Below, piece by piece: positions 42,710 through 50,498 of a stretch of DNA of 64,000 nt. The first letter of the stretch is position 1. Each line of letters opens with the position of its first letter. Both the position numbers and the translations under genes were made by a program. Source of the DNA: Actinophytocola oryzae (GTDB lineage: Bacteria; Actinomycetota; Actinomycetes; Mycobacteriales; Pseudonocardiaceae); contig NZ_SOCP01000002.1 of the NCBI RefSeq assembly GCF_004364325.1, positions 434,001-498,000 of the forward strand, given 5' to 3'. The notes beneath the pieces are model-generated. The model was given only the letters and a program-made list of their open reading frames with translations, had not been told where the DNA came from and made no database searches.

Positions 42710-43315
42710 TCAGATGAGGCCTTCGCGGAGGGCGTAGGCAACGGCGTGTGTTCGATTCCTGAGCTGATAACGACAGACGACGGCGTGAAGAATATTCTTC
42801 ACCGTTCGAGAGGAATAGCACAGCTGCTGGGCGATTCCCGCCGTGTCGAGCCCGTCCGCCGCCATTTTCAGAACGGCGCTCTCCCGTGGGGACAGGCCGC
42901 CCCGGCATTCCCCGCGCGTCCGTGAAATCTCCTCGAGTAAAAGACCCACGAGATCGGCCGGCAATGCGGCCCCGGTCCTGGTGGCGTTGGCCACGGCGTT
43001 CGCGAGTGTGGCGCCGGTCGCCTCCGCGCGGTGGACAAGCCCGCGCACTCCGGACTCGATGGCAGGCAGCAGCGCGGCCTCGTCGACGGCCTCGACGACG
43101 AGGACGGCCCGTTCGCAACCCTGATCTCGGATGTCGCTCAGCAGAGCCAGTGTCGTCGTCGCCACGTCCGCCGCGACAACGGCGACCACCTGTGCGCAGA
43201 TCTCGGTTCTGGGGACCAGCCGAAGCTCCGGCTGGAATCGCAGTTGACCCACCAGACCGGCCAGAGTGAGTGGATCGGTGGCGTGCGCGAGCACGGGAAT
43301 TCTCATGTTGGGCAT
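42710..43315 (-). CDS. LuxR/NarL-like regulator lacking the phosphoacceptor Asp
   Basis: A 201-residue protein. The C-terminal LuxR HTH is clear: GLSPRESAVLKMAADGLDTAGIAQQLCYSSRTVKN. The N-terminal ~130 residues have the length and rhythm of a receiver (DPLTLAGLVGQL, GCERAVLVVEAVDEAALLPAIESGVRGLVHR). The central strand reads VVAADVATTTLALLSDI, without a normal VxLDxxMP phosphorylation site. It is probably a receiver-like protein controlled by ligand or partner rather than by a kinase, as in several actinomycete antibiotic clusters. The first ATG has a poor ribosome site; MRIPV three codons later is possible. Confidence 0.8.
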   Translation of the reverse strand: MPNMRIPVLAHATDPLTLAGLVGQLRFQPELRLVPRTEICAQVVAVVAADVATTTLALLSDIRDQGCERAVLVVEAVDEAALLPAIESGVRGLVHRAEATGATLANAVANATRTGAALPADLVGLLLEEISRTRGECRGGLSPRESAVLKMAADGLDTAGIAQQLCYSSRTVKNILHAVVCRYQLRNRTHAVAYALREGLI

Positions 43316-43515
43316 CCGGAGGTCTCGATTCGGTTGGACGCGGCACAGCCTGTCGCACCGGAGCCGTCGGCAACCCCGGGGAAAGACCCCAGGAAATTCG
43401 GAGATGACACGGACGGGTTAGGGGTCGGTGTTCCGCGAGCGAACCCACCCCTGGCCGCCTCCCGACCGGCCATCTGGAACACTTGATCGGCCTGTCGACG
43501 GAACCGGGACGGATT

Positions 43516-44538
43516 GTGCGGATCAGAACCCGCGTGGCGATGCTCGCGGCGGCCATGACACCTGTGTTCTTCGGATCGGGTGGGGCGCCCAGCCAACCTC
43601 GACCCGTCGAGGTTGGCTGGGTTGTCCTCGGCGACTCCTATGTGGCCGGTTCCTTCGTCGGTGATCCAGTGGGCCGGCCCGACGGATGCGAGCGAACGAG
43701 CGAGGCCTACCCGGCGGTCGTCGGACGGCGGCTGCGAGAGGCGGGTGTGCCGGTCCGGATGGTGGCGAACGTCAGCTGTGGCGGTGCCCGGATCATCGAC
43801 GTCACCGAGTCGCAGCGGCCGGTCGGCCGGGACGCACCTGCCGGCGGCTGGCCGGCCGTGCCGCCGCAGGTCGACGCGGTGAAGCGGGACGTCGGGCTCG
43901 TCACCATCGGCGTCGGTGGCAACAGCGTGCCGCTCGGCGACCTGCTGTTCACCTGTCTGCGCAGTGGAATCGGGCAACCCGACGACACCGCGCCCTGCCG
44001 GGCCGCCGCCGAGGAGTCGGTCGGGACCGCGTACGCCCGAGTGTCCACCGAGTACCGGAACATGTTGGCCGAGGTGCGTGCCGCCGCACCGAAGGCGGTG
44101 ATTGTCACCGTCGGGGCGCCGAGCGTCATCCCGATGGACACCCGTTCGTGCGACCGAGGCGACGTCACCATGTTCGCCGGCACGCTCGTCGGCCAGGGCA
44201 TCGCTTCGGTCACCCACGCCGACCTCGGCTGGATCCGCGAGGTGACGGAGAACCTCAACCAGATCTACGCGGAGCAGACCACCTCGGCCGGCGGTGTGTA
44301 CGTGGATGTCGTGGAGGCGACCAGAGGCCACGACGCTTGCCGGCACCGGGGCGTGAAATGGGTCGAAGGGGTGTGCGGTCCACCTGGAACACCGGTCGCC
44401 GAACCGATCGACGCACTGTGTGCCACCGCTCCTCGCGGGCAACGGCGTGCCACCGTCGTCCACCCCAACGCCCAGGGCCACGCCGCTGTTGCACGACAGG
44501 TGGCCTTTGCCGTCGCACGCATCTTCCGAACCGGGTGA
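43516..44538 (+). CDS. Secreted SGNH/GDSL hydrolase
   Basis: A 340-residue secreted esterase/lipase of the SGNH family. VVLGDSYVAGS is block I (Ser), ANVSCGGARI is block II (Gly), TIGVGGNSV is block III (Asn), and VVHPNAQGH near the C-terminus is block V (Asp replaced by Val-His-Pro-Asn, His). The N-terminus RIRTRVAMLAAAMTPVFF looks like a signal peptide. GTG 43516 is preferred because it gives that signal; a TTG at 43483 also opens the frame. Six or more Cys are consistent with disulfides outside the cell. A remarkable hairpin is embedded in its early codons. Resembles Streptomyces-type extracellular lipases. Confidence 0.83.
   Translation: MRIRTRVAMLAAAMTPVFFGSGGAPSQPRPVEVGWVVLGDSYVAGSFVGDPVGRPDGCERTSEAYPAVVGRRLREAGVPVRMVANVSCGGARIIDVTESQRPVGRDAPAGGWPAVPPQVDAVKRDVGLVTIGVGGNSVPLGDLLFTCLRSGIGQPDDTAPCRAAAEESVGTAYARVSTEYRNMLAEVRAAAPKAVIVTVGAPSVIPMDTRSCDRGDVTMFAGTLVGQGIASVTHADLGWIREVTENLNQIYAEQTTSAGGVYVDVVEATRGHDACRHRGVKWVEGVCGPPGTPVAEPIDALCATAPRGQRRATVVHPNAQGHAAVARQVAFAVARIFRTG
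43588..43621. repeat. 34-base near-perfect palindrome inside the SGNH gene
   Basis: CCCAGCCAACCTCGAC at 43588-43603 is followed by CC and then its exact reverse complement at 43606-43621. It lies about 25 codons into the hydrolase gene, just after the signal peptide, in coding sequence for APSQPRPVEVGWVV. Confidence 0.85.
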
Positions 44539-44691
44539 ATTCTCTTCGCGCGCCACATTCCCGATCGGGCACGCGAAATGCACTGCCGCTTGTTTCGGTC
44601 CTCACGTGAACCAGGCAGAGTTGAACTCGTCGCCGGAAAGAACGTCCTACTCCGGCAGGCTTTCGGTTCAGAACAGTGAGGAGTAATTCGT

Positions 44692-45306
44692 ATGTCGACA
44701 AACTATTCTCTTGCCGTCACGAACAATTCGTCCCAACTCCAGGACATCGTCGTCTTCCAGAAGGCGCCGGACCGCGGCAGGCACAATGTGCTGTCACTCG
44801 CGTGGTTGACCAAGCGGGCCCACTCCGGGGCCACGGTCACCTTCAACTGGTCCGAGGACTACAACTTCGTCTGGTCCGAGTCCGGCCCCCTGCGGCCGGG
44901 GGTGACCTTCAAGGCACAGCAGGCCGTACCTGCCGACCCGGACCGTCCGGTCAACAACCAGATCCAGTTCGGTTATCCGAGCGAGGCGTACACGTTCGTC
45001 GACGGTCCGGCGGTCCGACACCCCCGGCCCGGTTCGATCTACATCAGGACGCTGTCCGATGTGCCCAACGGGGGCGCGTGGGTCGGCATCGGCATGTCGG
45101 GTGCCGGCACGTTCGTGGTGCCCGCGACGCCGAACATGGTCTACGACTTCACTCCACACCCCGAATACTGGGTGGCCGCCGGCACGTTCACCGCGGGTGA
45201 GGTCATGGACATCGAGGAAATCACCAACGCGCACAAGGTGACCTACGAGAGCACGCTCACGCATTCCCTGGTGCTCCACGCCGACAACCTCATGCGCGCG
45301 GCCTAG
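44692..45306 (+). CDS. RhiA-like protein
   Basis: A 204-residue soluble protein with no signal peptide. It begins STNYSLAVTNNSSQLQDIVVFQK and contains LAWLTKRAHSGATVTFNWSEDYNFVWSESG, which I match from memory to the RhiA family first seen as an abundant rhizosphere-expressed Rhizobium protein. The biochemical role of that family is unknown. GTGAGGAG precedes the ATG. A strong terminator follows. The gene lies between the SGNH hydrolase and the nuclease-like gene, on the same strand but with its own terminator. Confidence 0.65.
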   Translation: MSTNYSLAVTNNSSQLQDIVVFQKAPDRGRHNVLSLAWLTKRAHSGATVTFNWSEDYNFVWSESGPLRPGVTFKAQQAVPADPDRPVNNQIQFGYPSEAYTFVDGPAVRHPRPGSIYIRTLSDVPNGGAWVGIGMSGAGTFVVPATPNMVYDFTPHPEYWVAAGTFTAGEVMDIEEITNAHKVTYESTLTHSLVLHADNLMRAA

Positions 45307-45314
45307 CTCGTCCC

Positions 45315-45360
45315 TCGGGGTGGGAGCGCGCGGACCGTTTCGCCGCGCGTCCCACCCCGA
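45315..45360 (+). terminator. Terminator hairpin after the RhiA-like gene
   Basis: TCGGGGTGGGAGCGCGCGG (45315-45333) pairs with CCGCGCGTCCCACCCCGA (45343-45360), 18 base pairs with one bulged G and a 9-base loop. Confidence 0.8.
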
Positions 45361-45417
45361 TTGGGAATTCTCATCCGGCGGTGCCGAACTGTCCCGATCG
45401 ATCTCAGGAGTTCATTC

Positions 45418-46023
45418 ATGTCGTACGTGACCATTCACATGGACAACCTTCTTCACTCGCTGAAGCGGTGGATACACGAAAACAGGCACGCGATCGACAC
45501 TATCTCGGTGCGATCAGGAGGCTGGGAGCACTGGCTGAACTCCCAGTTCGCCTACTGGCTCGGTGCCGGTTTCAATGCGCCAGGCCTCGACGTCCAGTCG
45601 GAGGTCGAGTCGATCAACACCCTCAATGGCGCGGTCTCGATCTTCGAGAACTTTCGGGAACGTGCCGACCTTGTCTTCAACGGTCTCACCGGTTCGGTGC
45701 AGGGTGAACCACCCGTGATCGTCGTCGAAACGAAGTGTCAGACACCGAAGAGGAAGCGGGCTGCGTTCCTGTCGGACCTTCGCAGAGATCGGGTCAAACT
45801 GGAGGGAATCAACGCGGAACTCCGCATGATGAACTCGGGCCGGGTGTACGGACTGTCACTGGGAATCTGTTTCGGAGGCATGCCGACTGTGCCTGGCTAC
45901 ACCCAGGAGCACATCACCAACAATATCGCCCTGCAGTGGCAGGTTGTCGATCCCTGTCCAGACCCGGATCATGACGAGGAGTGGGACAGCGACGACGATC
46001 CGGATCCGTGGTCGGAGAACTAG
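45418..46023 (+). CDS. PD-(D/E)XK-like protein of unknown function
   Basis: A 201-residue protein. RADLVFN, then about 15 residues later VIVVETK, is the Asp ... Glu-x-Lys arrangement of PD-(D/E)XK nuclease folds, where these residues bind metal. The segment before it (GGWEHWLNSQFAYWLGAGF) is helical, as in many restriction-endonuclease-like families. The C-terminus is very acidic (DPDHDEEWDSDDDPDPW). Codon use is less GC-rich than in neighbouring genes, as in the RhiA-like gene before it, which may mean transfer. AGGAG precedes the ATG. No methyltransferase or immunity gene is visible beside it. Function inferred from fold pattern only. Confidence 0.55.
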   Translation: MSYVTIHMDNLLHSLKRWIHENRHAIDTISVRSGGWEHWLNSQFAYWLGAGFNAPGLDVQSEVESINTLNGAVSIFENFRERADLVFNGLTGSVQGEPPVIVVETKCQTPKRKRAAFLSDLRRDRVKLEGINAELRMMNSGRVYGLSLGICFGGMPTVPGYTQEHITNNIALQWQVVDPCPDPDHDEEWDSDDDPDPWSEN

Positions 46024-46029
46024 GCGAGC

Positions 46030-46072
46030 CATCGCGATGGCCAGGGCCGGCATGGACCGGGCCATCGCGATG
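46030..46072 (+). terminator. Hairpin after the PD-(D/E)XK-like gene
   Basis: CATCGCGATGGCC (46030-46042) and GGCCATCGCGATG (46060-46072) are exact reverse complements around a 17-base loop, directly after the stop codon. The 210 bases after it, up to the TetR gene, hold no convincing frame. Confidence 0.7.
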
Positions 46073-46282
46073 AACTCGGGTCCGCGTCGCTGACGATCCA
46101 GTACGACAGTGCCGGCTGGAAGCCCCTACCTCTACGCCGACGGTGCCGTGCTCGGAGTGTGCGGAGAAGGCGACCCGGAACCCGTTGGGCGGCGGCATGT
46201 CCCCCCGTGCCTCGGTGGACGAACACGGCGGCGTCGGGCTCGCCGGTGGCATGCGCTCGTCGTAGGAGGACGCGATCCGTCG

Positions 46283-46894
46283 TCATCCGGACCCGCCGAC
46301 CCGGCGCAGTCCGTCGAGGACGAGCTGCGCGAGGTGGGCCGAGCGTTGCCGACTGGTCTCCGCGCCTGCGTGGCGGATCGCGGCGAAGGCGCCCGCGACC
46401 AGTGCCATCACCTCGTCGACGGTGACGTCGGGGCGTACGGCACCGGCCGCGTGCGCGCGGTCCAGCAGGTTGCCGACCTCGTGGGTGAGGGCGGCGGCCA
46501 CGTCCGGGGCCGCGGTGCGCAGGTCGTACTCGGCGGCCGTCAGCGCGCTCTTCACCGCCGCGTTCTCGGCGCCCATGGCGACCATCCGGGAGAGCTGTGT
46601 GAACAGGGCCGCGGGATCGTCGGTGGCGGCGAGTGCCCTCGCCCCGGCGACCAGCCGCTCCAACTCGTCGGTCGCGACGGCGAGGTACAGCGCCTCCTTC
46701 GTGGGGAAGTGCCGGTGGACGGTGCCGGGACCCACGCCGGCGCGCCTCGCGATCTCGTCGAGGGAGACGCCGAGACCGTCCCGCGCGAACAGCTGCTGGG
46801 CGGTCCGCAGGACGCGCTCGCGGTTGCGGCGCGCGTCGGCACGCAGCTCGCGTCCGTGAGCCGGTGAGGAGTTCGCCTGCGGTGGCTTCTGCAT
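46283..46894 (-). CDS. TetR-family repressor
   Basis: A 203-residue TetR regulator. The N-terminal HTH is clear: RRNRERVLRTAQQLFARDG, VSLDEIARRAGVGPGTVHRHFPTKEALY. The rest is the helical ligand domain (FTQLSRMVAMGAENAAVKSAL). MQKPPQANSS is taken as the start because it places the HTH normally; an in-frame upstream codon would run through the operator region. It is divergent from the SnoaL-like gene across 91 bases that carry a paired operator-like repeat, so it probably represses itself and that gene. Confidence 0.9.
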   Translation of the reverse strand: MQKPPQANSSPAHGRELRADARRNRERVLRTAQQLFARDGLGVSLDEIARRAGVGPGTVHRHFPTKEALYLAVATDELERLVAGARALAATDDPAALFTQLSRMVAMGAENAAVKSALTAAEYDLRTAAPDVAAALTHEVGNLLDRAHAAGAVRPDVTVDEVMALVAGAFAAIRHAGAETSRQRSAHLAQLVLDGLRRVGGSG

Positions 46895-46906
46895 GGTGAC
46901 CCTAGT

Positions 46907-46965
46907 GTAACCGGGGCGCCGACCCGTATAGTCCGAGCACAGAAACGGGGCGTCGACCCGGTTAC
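46907..46965. promoter_or_regulatory. Paired operator-like repeats in the TetR/SnoaL intergenic region
   Basis: GTAACCGGG (46907-46915) and CCCGGTTAC (46957-46965) are inverted. Within them GGGGCGCCGACCCG (46913-46926) and GGGGCGTCGACCCG (46947-46960) are direct repeats with one mismatch, 34 bases apart, each an imperfect palindrome. A TATAGT that could be a -10 for the SnoaL gene lies between the copies at 46927-46932. Confidence 0.65.
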
Positions 46966-46985
46966 TGGCGAAGGGAACCACGAGG

Positions 46986-47351
46986 ATGACCGCACACGAC
47001 GCAGGCGAACTCGTCCGGCGGCTGCAGGAGTGCTTCAACACGAGGCAGTTCGACCAGGCCGACGACCTCTTCGCCCAGGACTTCTTCAGTCACCCACTCG
47101 GCACGCTCGGGTTCGAGGCGGGCAAGGAGGCGTGGCGGACCCTCGTCGCCCACTTTCCCGACTACCGCGTCGTCGCCGAGGACGTTCTCGTCGACCGCGA
47201 CCGGGTCGCCGTCCGCTCCTCTGTGGAGGGAGTGCCGCGCGGTGGCGTACCGCCGATGCTGATCGAGATCTTCCGCGTCCACGACGGCCGTCTCGCGGAG
47301 ATGTGGGGGATCGGCCAGGGACTCCCGCTCGAGGTCCTCGCCGCGGGCTGA
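46986..47351 (+). CDS. SnoaL-like ester cyclase family protein
   Basis: A 121-residue protein of the NTF2-like SnoaL family (ester cyclase/polyketide-cyclase-like): QECFNTRQFDQADDLFAQDFFSHP and AWRTLVAHFPDYRVVAEDVLVDRDRVAVR follow the usual cone-barrel pattern. Members include cyclases, isomerases and many proteins of unknown role. It is divergent from the TetR gene and probably controlled by it. The aldo-keto reductase gene lies 52 bases downstream on the same strand and may be in the same operon. Confidence 0.85.
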   Translation: MTAHDAGELVRRLQECFNTRQFDQADDLFAQDFFSHPLGTLGFEAGKEAWRTLVAHFPDYRVVAEDVLVDRDRVAVRSSVEGVPRGGVPPMLIEIFRVHDGRLAEMWGIGQGLPLEVLAAG

Positions 47352-47403
47352 CCCGGGGGAGTCGTCGCGCGGCCGGTCGGCGGGCTGGCTAACGTGGGAC
47401 CAC

Positions 47404-48339
47404 ATGGTGGCTATCGCACGCACGGATCTCGACGTCTTCCCCCTCTGCCTCGGCGGCAACGTGTTCGGCTGGACGGCCGACGAGCCGACGTCCAGGGACG
47501 TCCTCGACGCGTTCACCGAGGCCGGTGGCGACTTCGTGGACACCGCGAACTCCTACCTCGTCGAGCACGGCCAGTCCGAGACGATCATCGGGCGCTGGCT
47601 GGCCGACCGGGGCAACCGGGACGAGATCGTCGTGGCCACGAAGGTCGGCGGCGGTCGGGGAGCGGTCCGCAGCCTGAGCGCGGCGACGATCGAACAGGAG
47701 GCCCACGCCTCCCTCGAACGCCTGCGCACCGACCGCATCGACCTCTACTACGCGCACTTCGACGACGAGTCGACGCCCCTGGAGGAGACGCTGCGTGCCT
47801 TCGACGCGCTCGTCAGGGCGGGCTCGGTGCGCTACCTCGGCGCCTCCAACTACACGCCGGACCGCCTCACCGCCGCGCTGCGGTTCCAGCGTGACAACGG
47901 GCTCGCCGAGTTCACCGTGCTGCAGCCGCACTACAACCTCGTCGAACGGGACTTCGAGCGGACGCTGCTGCCCGTCGTCGAGGAGTGGGACCTCGCCGTG
48001 GCGCCCTACTTCGCGCTGGCCAAGGGCTTCCTGACCGGCAAGTACCGGCCGGGTGCCGACGCGGTCGAGTCCCCGCGAGCCGAGGGCGCCCGCGCCTACC
48101 TCGACCGCGACGGCGAGGCGGTGCTCACGGCGCTCGACGAGGTCGCCGCCGCCCACGACACCACGCAGGCCGCCGTCGCGCTCGCCTGGCTGCGTGCCCG
48201 CCCCGGGGTCGTCGCCCCGATCGCCAGCGCACGCGGCACCGACCAGCTCGCACAGATCATGCCCGCGGGCACGCTGACGCTGACCCCCGCCGAGGTCGAC
48301 CGGCTGACGGCCACCACACAGGTCGCGTCGCGGACCTGA
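47404..48339 (+). CDS. Aldo/keto reductase
   Basis: A 311-residue NADPH-dependent oxidoreductase of the aldo/keto reductase family. GNVFGW near the start, FVDTANSYLVEHG (catalytic Asp and Tyr), VVATKVGGG (Lys), IDLYYAHFDD (His), YLGASNY and VVAPIASARG fit the (beta/alpha)8 barrel in order, and the length is normal. It resembles the AKR11/YghZ-like branch. Substrate unknown. It may belong to the TetR-controlled unit with the SnoaL-like gene. Confidence 0.9.
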   Translation: MVAIARTDLDVFPLCLGGNVFGWTADEPTSRDVLDAFTEAGGDFVDTANSYLVEHGQSETIIGRWLADRGNRDEIVVATKVGGGRGAVRSLSAATIEQEAHASLERLRTDRIDLYYAHFDDESTPLEETLRAFDALVRAGSVRYLGASNYTPDRLTAALRFQRDNGLAEFTVLQPHYNLVERDFERTLLPVVEEWDLAVAPYFALAKGFLTGKYRPGADAVESPRAEGARAYLDRDGEAVLTALDEVAAAHDTTQAAVALAWLRARPGVVAPIASARGTDQLAQIMPAGTLTLTPAEVDRLTATTQVASRT

Positions 48340-48370
48340 ACCACCCGACGGGCAGACCTCACCCGCGCGG

Positions 48371-49054
48371 ATGATCGAGAATGGTCGGGTGGAGGCGGCG
48401 CGGATACTGGTCGTGGAGGACGCGGAGGCGATCCGCGTCTCGGTGGAGTCCGCGCTGGCCGCTGCGGGCTGCCAGGTGCTGGGGCGGCCCGACGGCGTCG
48501 ACCTCGAGCGGCAGCTGGCGGAGTTCCGGCCCGACCTGGTCGTGCTCGACGTCATGTTGCCCGGTCGCGACGGGTTCGCGCTGCTCGACGTGATCCGCAG
48601 GCACTCCGCGGTCGGGGTCGTGCTGCTCACCGCCCGTGACGCGGTGGACGACCGCCTTCGTGGGCTGGGTGGCGGGGCCGACGACTACGTCGTGAAGCCG
48701 TTCGTGCTCGCCGAGCTGGTCGCGCGGGTCGAGGCGGTGCTGCGGCGCATGGGCCGCGCGCAGCCGGTCGTGGAGGTCGGCGACCTGCTGATCGACCTCG
48801 ACCACGGTGTGGTGCGGCGTGGTGGCGTGCCGGTCGAGCTGACCGCAACCGAGCTGCGGCTGCTGGTGTTCCTCGCGCGGCGGCGGGACCGGGTCGTGGG
48901 CAAGGCCCAGCTGCTGACGGGGGTGTGGGGGTACGAGGAGTACGCCGAGAACCTGGTCGAGGTCCACGTGAGCGCGTTGCGGCGCAAGCTGGAGGAACAC
49001 GGGCCGCGCCTGCTGCACACCGTGCGTGGCCGGGGTTACGTGTTGCGGGCATGA
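48371..49054 (+). CDS. OmpR-family response regulator
   Basis: A 227-residue two-component response regulator. The receiver begins RILVVEDAEAIR, with Asp60 in VVLDVMLPGRDG as phosphoacceptor and DDYVVKPF holding the conserved Lys. The C-terminal winged helix has ELTATELRLLVFLARR and VEVHVSALRRKLEE. Its stop overlaps the kinase ATG (ATGA). A GTG six codons later is an alternative start. Target genes are unknown. Confidence 0.93.
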   Translation: MIENGRVEAARILVVEDAEAIRVSVESALAAAGCQVLGRPDGVDLERQLAEFRPDLVVLDVMLPGRDGFALLDVIRRHSAVGVVLLTARDAVDDRLRGLGGGADDYVVKPFVLAELVARVEAVLRRMGRAQPVVEVGDLLIDLDHGVVRRGGVPVELTATELRLLVFLARRRDRVVGKAQLLTGVWGYEEYAENLVEVHVSALRRKLEEHGPRLLHTVRGRGYVLRA

Positions 49055-50370
49055 GCGGCGTGCGGACCGGGTCGCTGCGCAGGCGGGTCACGCTGACCGC
49101 GCTCGCCGTGCTCGGTGTCGTGCTGGTCGCGGCCGGGATCGCCGTGCACGCGGTGTTCACCGCCCAGGCCGAGCGGGGGCTGAACGCGTTGCTCGCCGGG
49201 CGGGTCCAACTGGCCAAACAGCTGGCGCGGCAGAACGTGACACCCGCGAACCTGGTGCGCCGCGTGGACGCGCCGGGGCTGCGGGTGAGCCTGACACTGC
49301 CGTCGGGCGAGCGGCTGGGGGAGGAGCCGGTGCGGGGGAGCGACCTGCGGCAGGTGCGGGCGACGCTCACCGGGTCGCCGAGGATCGCCGGTGCGCGGCT
49401 GGTGGTCAGCGCGGACACGGCGTTGCTCTCGGGTGCGACGAGGACGTTGCGACAGGTGCTGCTCGGCGCGGGTGCCGCGGCGCTGCTGTTGACCGCGTTG
49501 GGGCTGGTGTTCGGGATGCGGCTGGCGCTCGGCCCGTTGGACGCGATGACCGGGCTGGCGCGGGCGATCGCGGGTGGCCGTCGGGGTGGTCGGCTGCGAC
49601 CGTCCAGGGCGGACACGGAGCTGGGGCGTGCCGCCTCCGCGTTCGACGACATGCTGGACGCGTTGGAGGGTGCGGAGCGGGCGGCCCGCGCGTCGGAGGA
49701 GCGCACCCGCCGCTTCGTCGCCGACGCGGCGCACGAGCTGCGCACCCCGATCGCGGGTGTGCGTGCGGCGGCCGAGGCGGTGCTGTCGCTGGGGCCCGAC
49801 GCCGATCCGGTGCAGCGGGACCGGCTGCAGGTGCTGCTGGTGCGGGAGTCCGAGCGGGCCGGGCGGCTGGTCGAGGACCTGCTGGAGCTGGCCAGACTCG
49901 ACGCGGGCCTGGTCCCGGCCCGTGACCCGGTGGACCTGGCCGCCGTGGCAGGGGCCCAGGTCGAGCGGCTTGCCCTGGTCGCGCCCAGTGTCACGGTCGA
50001 GGTGCTCGGCGACCCCCACGTGTGGGTGCGCGGCGACGCCGACCGGCTGACGCAGGTGCTGGGCAACCTCGTCGACAACGCCTGCCGGGCCATGGACGGC
50101 CACGGCACCCTGACCGTCACCGCGACACGCACCGCGAGCCACGCTCGGCTGACCGTCGCGGACACCGGCCCGGGTGTCGCACCGCGGGACCGGGAACGCG
50201 TCTTCGACCGCCTGGTCCGCCTGGACGCCGCCCGCTCCGACCGGACCGGTGGCGCGGGCCTCGGGCTGCCCATCGCCCGGGGCATCGCCAGGGCCCACGG
50301 CGGCGAACTGCGTTGCCTGTCCCGCGAGGACGGTCGCGGCGGCGCGGTCTTCGAGCTGACCCTGCCCTGA
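49051..50370 (+). CDS. Sensor histidine kinase
   Basis: A 439-residue membrane kinase. One transmembrane helix near 14-36 and a second near 133-157 enclose a sensor of about 100 residues; a HAMP-like region follows. The H-box is FVADAAHELRTPIAGV, the N-box NLVDNACRAM, and the G-boxes DTGPGVAPRDRERVFDR and GAGLGLPIA. It phosphorylates the response regulator encoded just upstream, to which it is translationally coupled. The stimulus is unknown. An imperfect copy of the end of the convergent DUF1501 gene lies directly after its stop. Confidence 0.93.
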   Translation: MSGVRTGSLRRRVTLTALAVLGVVLVAAGIAVHAVFTAQAERGLNALLAGRVQLAKQLARQNVTPANLVRRVDAPGLRVSLTLPSGERLGEEPVRGSDLRQVRATLTGSPRIAGARLVVSADTALLSGATRTLRQVLLGAGAAALLLTALGLVFGMRLALGPLDAMTGLARAIAGGRRGGRLRPSRADTELGRAASAFDDMLDALEGAERAARASEERTRRFVADAAHELRTPIAGVRAAAEAVLSLGPDADPVQRDRLQVLLVRESERAGRLVEDLLELARLDAGLVPARDPVDLAAVAGAQVERLALVAPSVTVEVLGDPHVWVRGDADRLTQVLGNLVDNACRAMDGHGTLTVTATRTASHARLTVADTGPGVAPRDRERVFDRLVRLDAARSDRTGGAGLGLPIARGIARAHGGELRCLSREDGRGGAVFELTLP

Positions 50371-50377
50371 ACCCGCG

Positions 50378-50498
50378 GCAGGCCGTCCGTCCGGGTGTCG
50401 TGGCCTGCGAGGACTTGCCGGGGTCGGTGCGCTCTAGACGCGCAGCAGGCCGTCCATCCGGGTGTCGTGGCCGGTGAGGACCTTGCCGGGATCGGTGC
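50378..50498. repeat. 67-bp-period direct repeat at the end of the DUF1501 gene
   Basis: The 53 bases at 50378-50430 match the 54 bases at 50445-50498 except for about five substitutions or indels; both begin GCAGGCCGTCC. The second copy is the last coding part of the DUF1501 gene (minus strand), and the first lies beyond its stop codon at 50434-50436. This is a tail duplication with a frame change. Confidence 0.85.

Noticed and set aside
44692..46023. RhiA-like and PD-(D/E)XK-like genes as a toxin-antitoxin pair
   Set aside because: Each has its own terminator and ribosome site, sizes are atypical, and neither looks like an antitoxin.
46073..46282. Minus-strand frames between the nuclease-like gene and the TetR gene
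   Set aside because: Short, Arg/His-rich and without a ribosome site; no recognisable protein.
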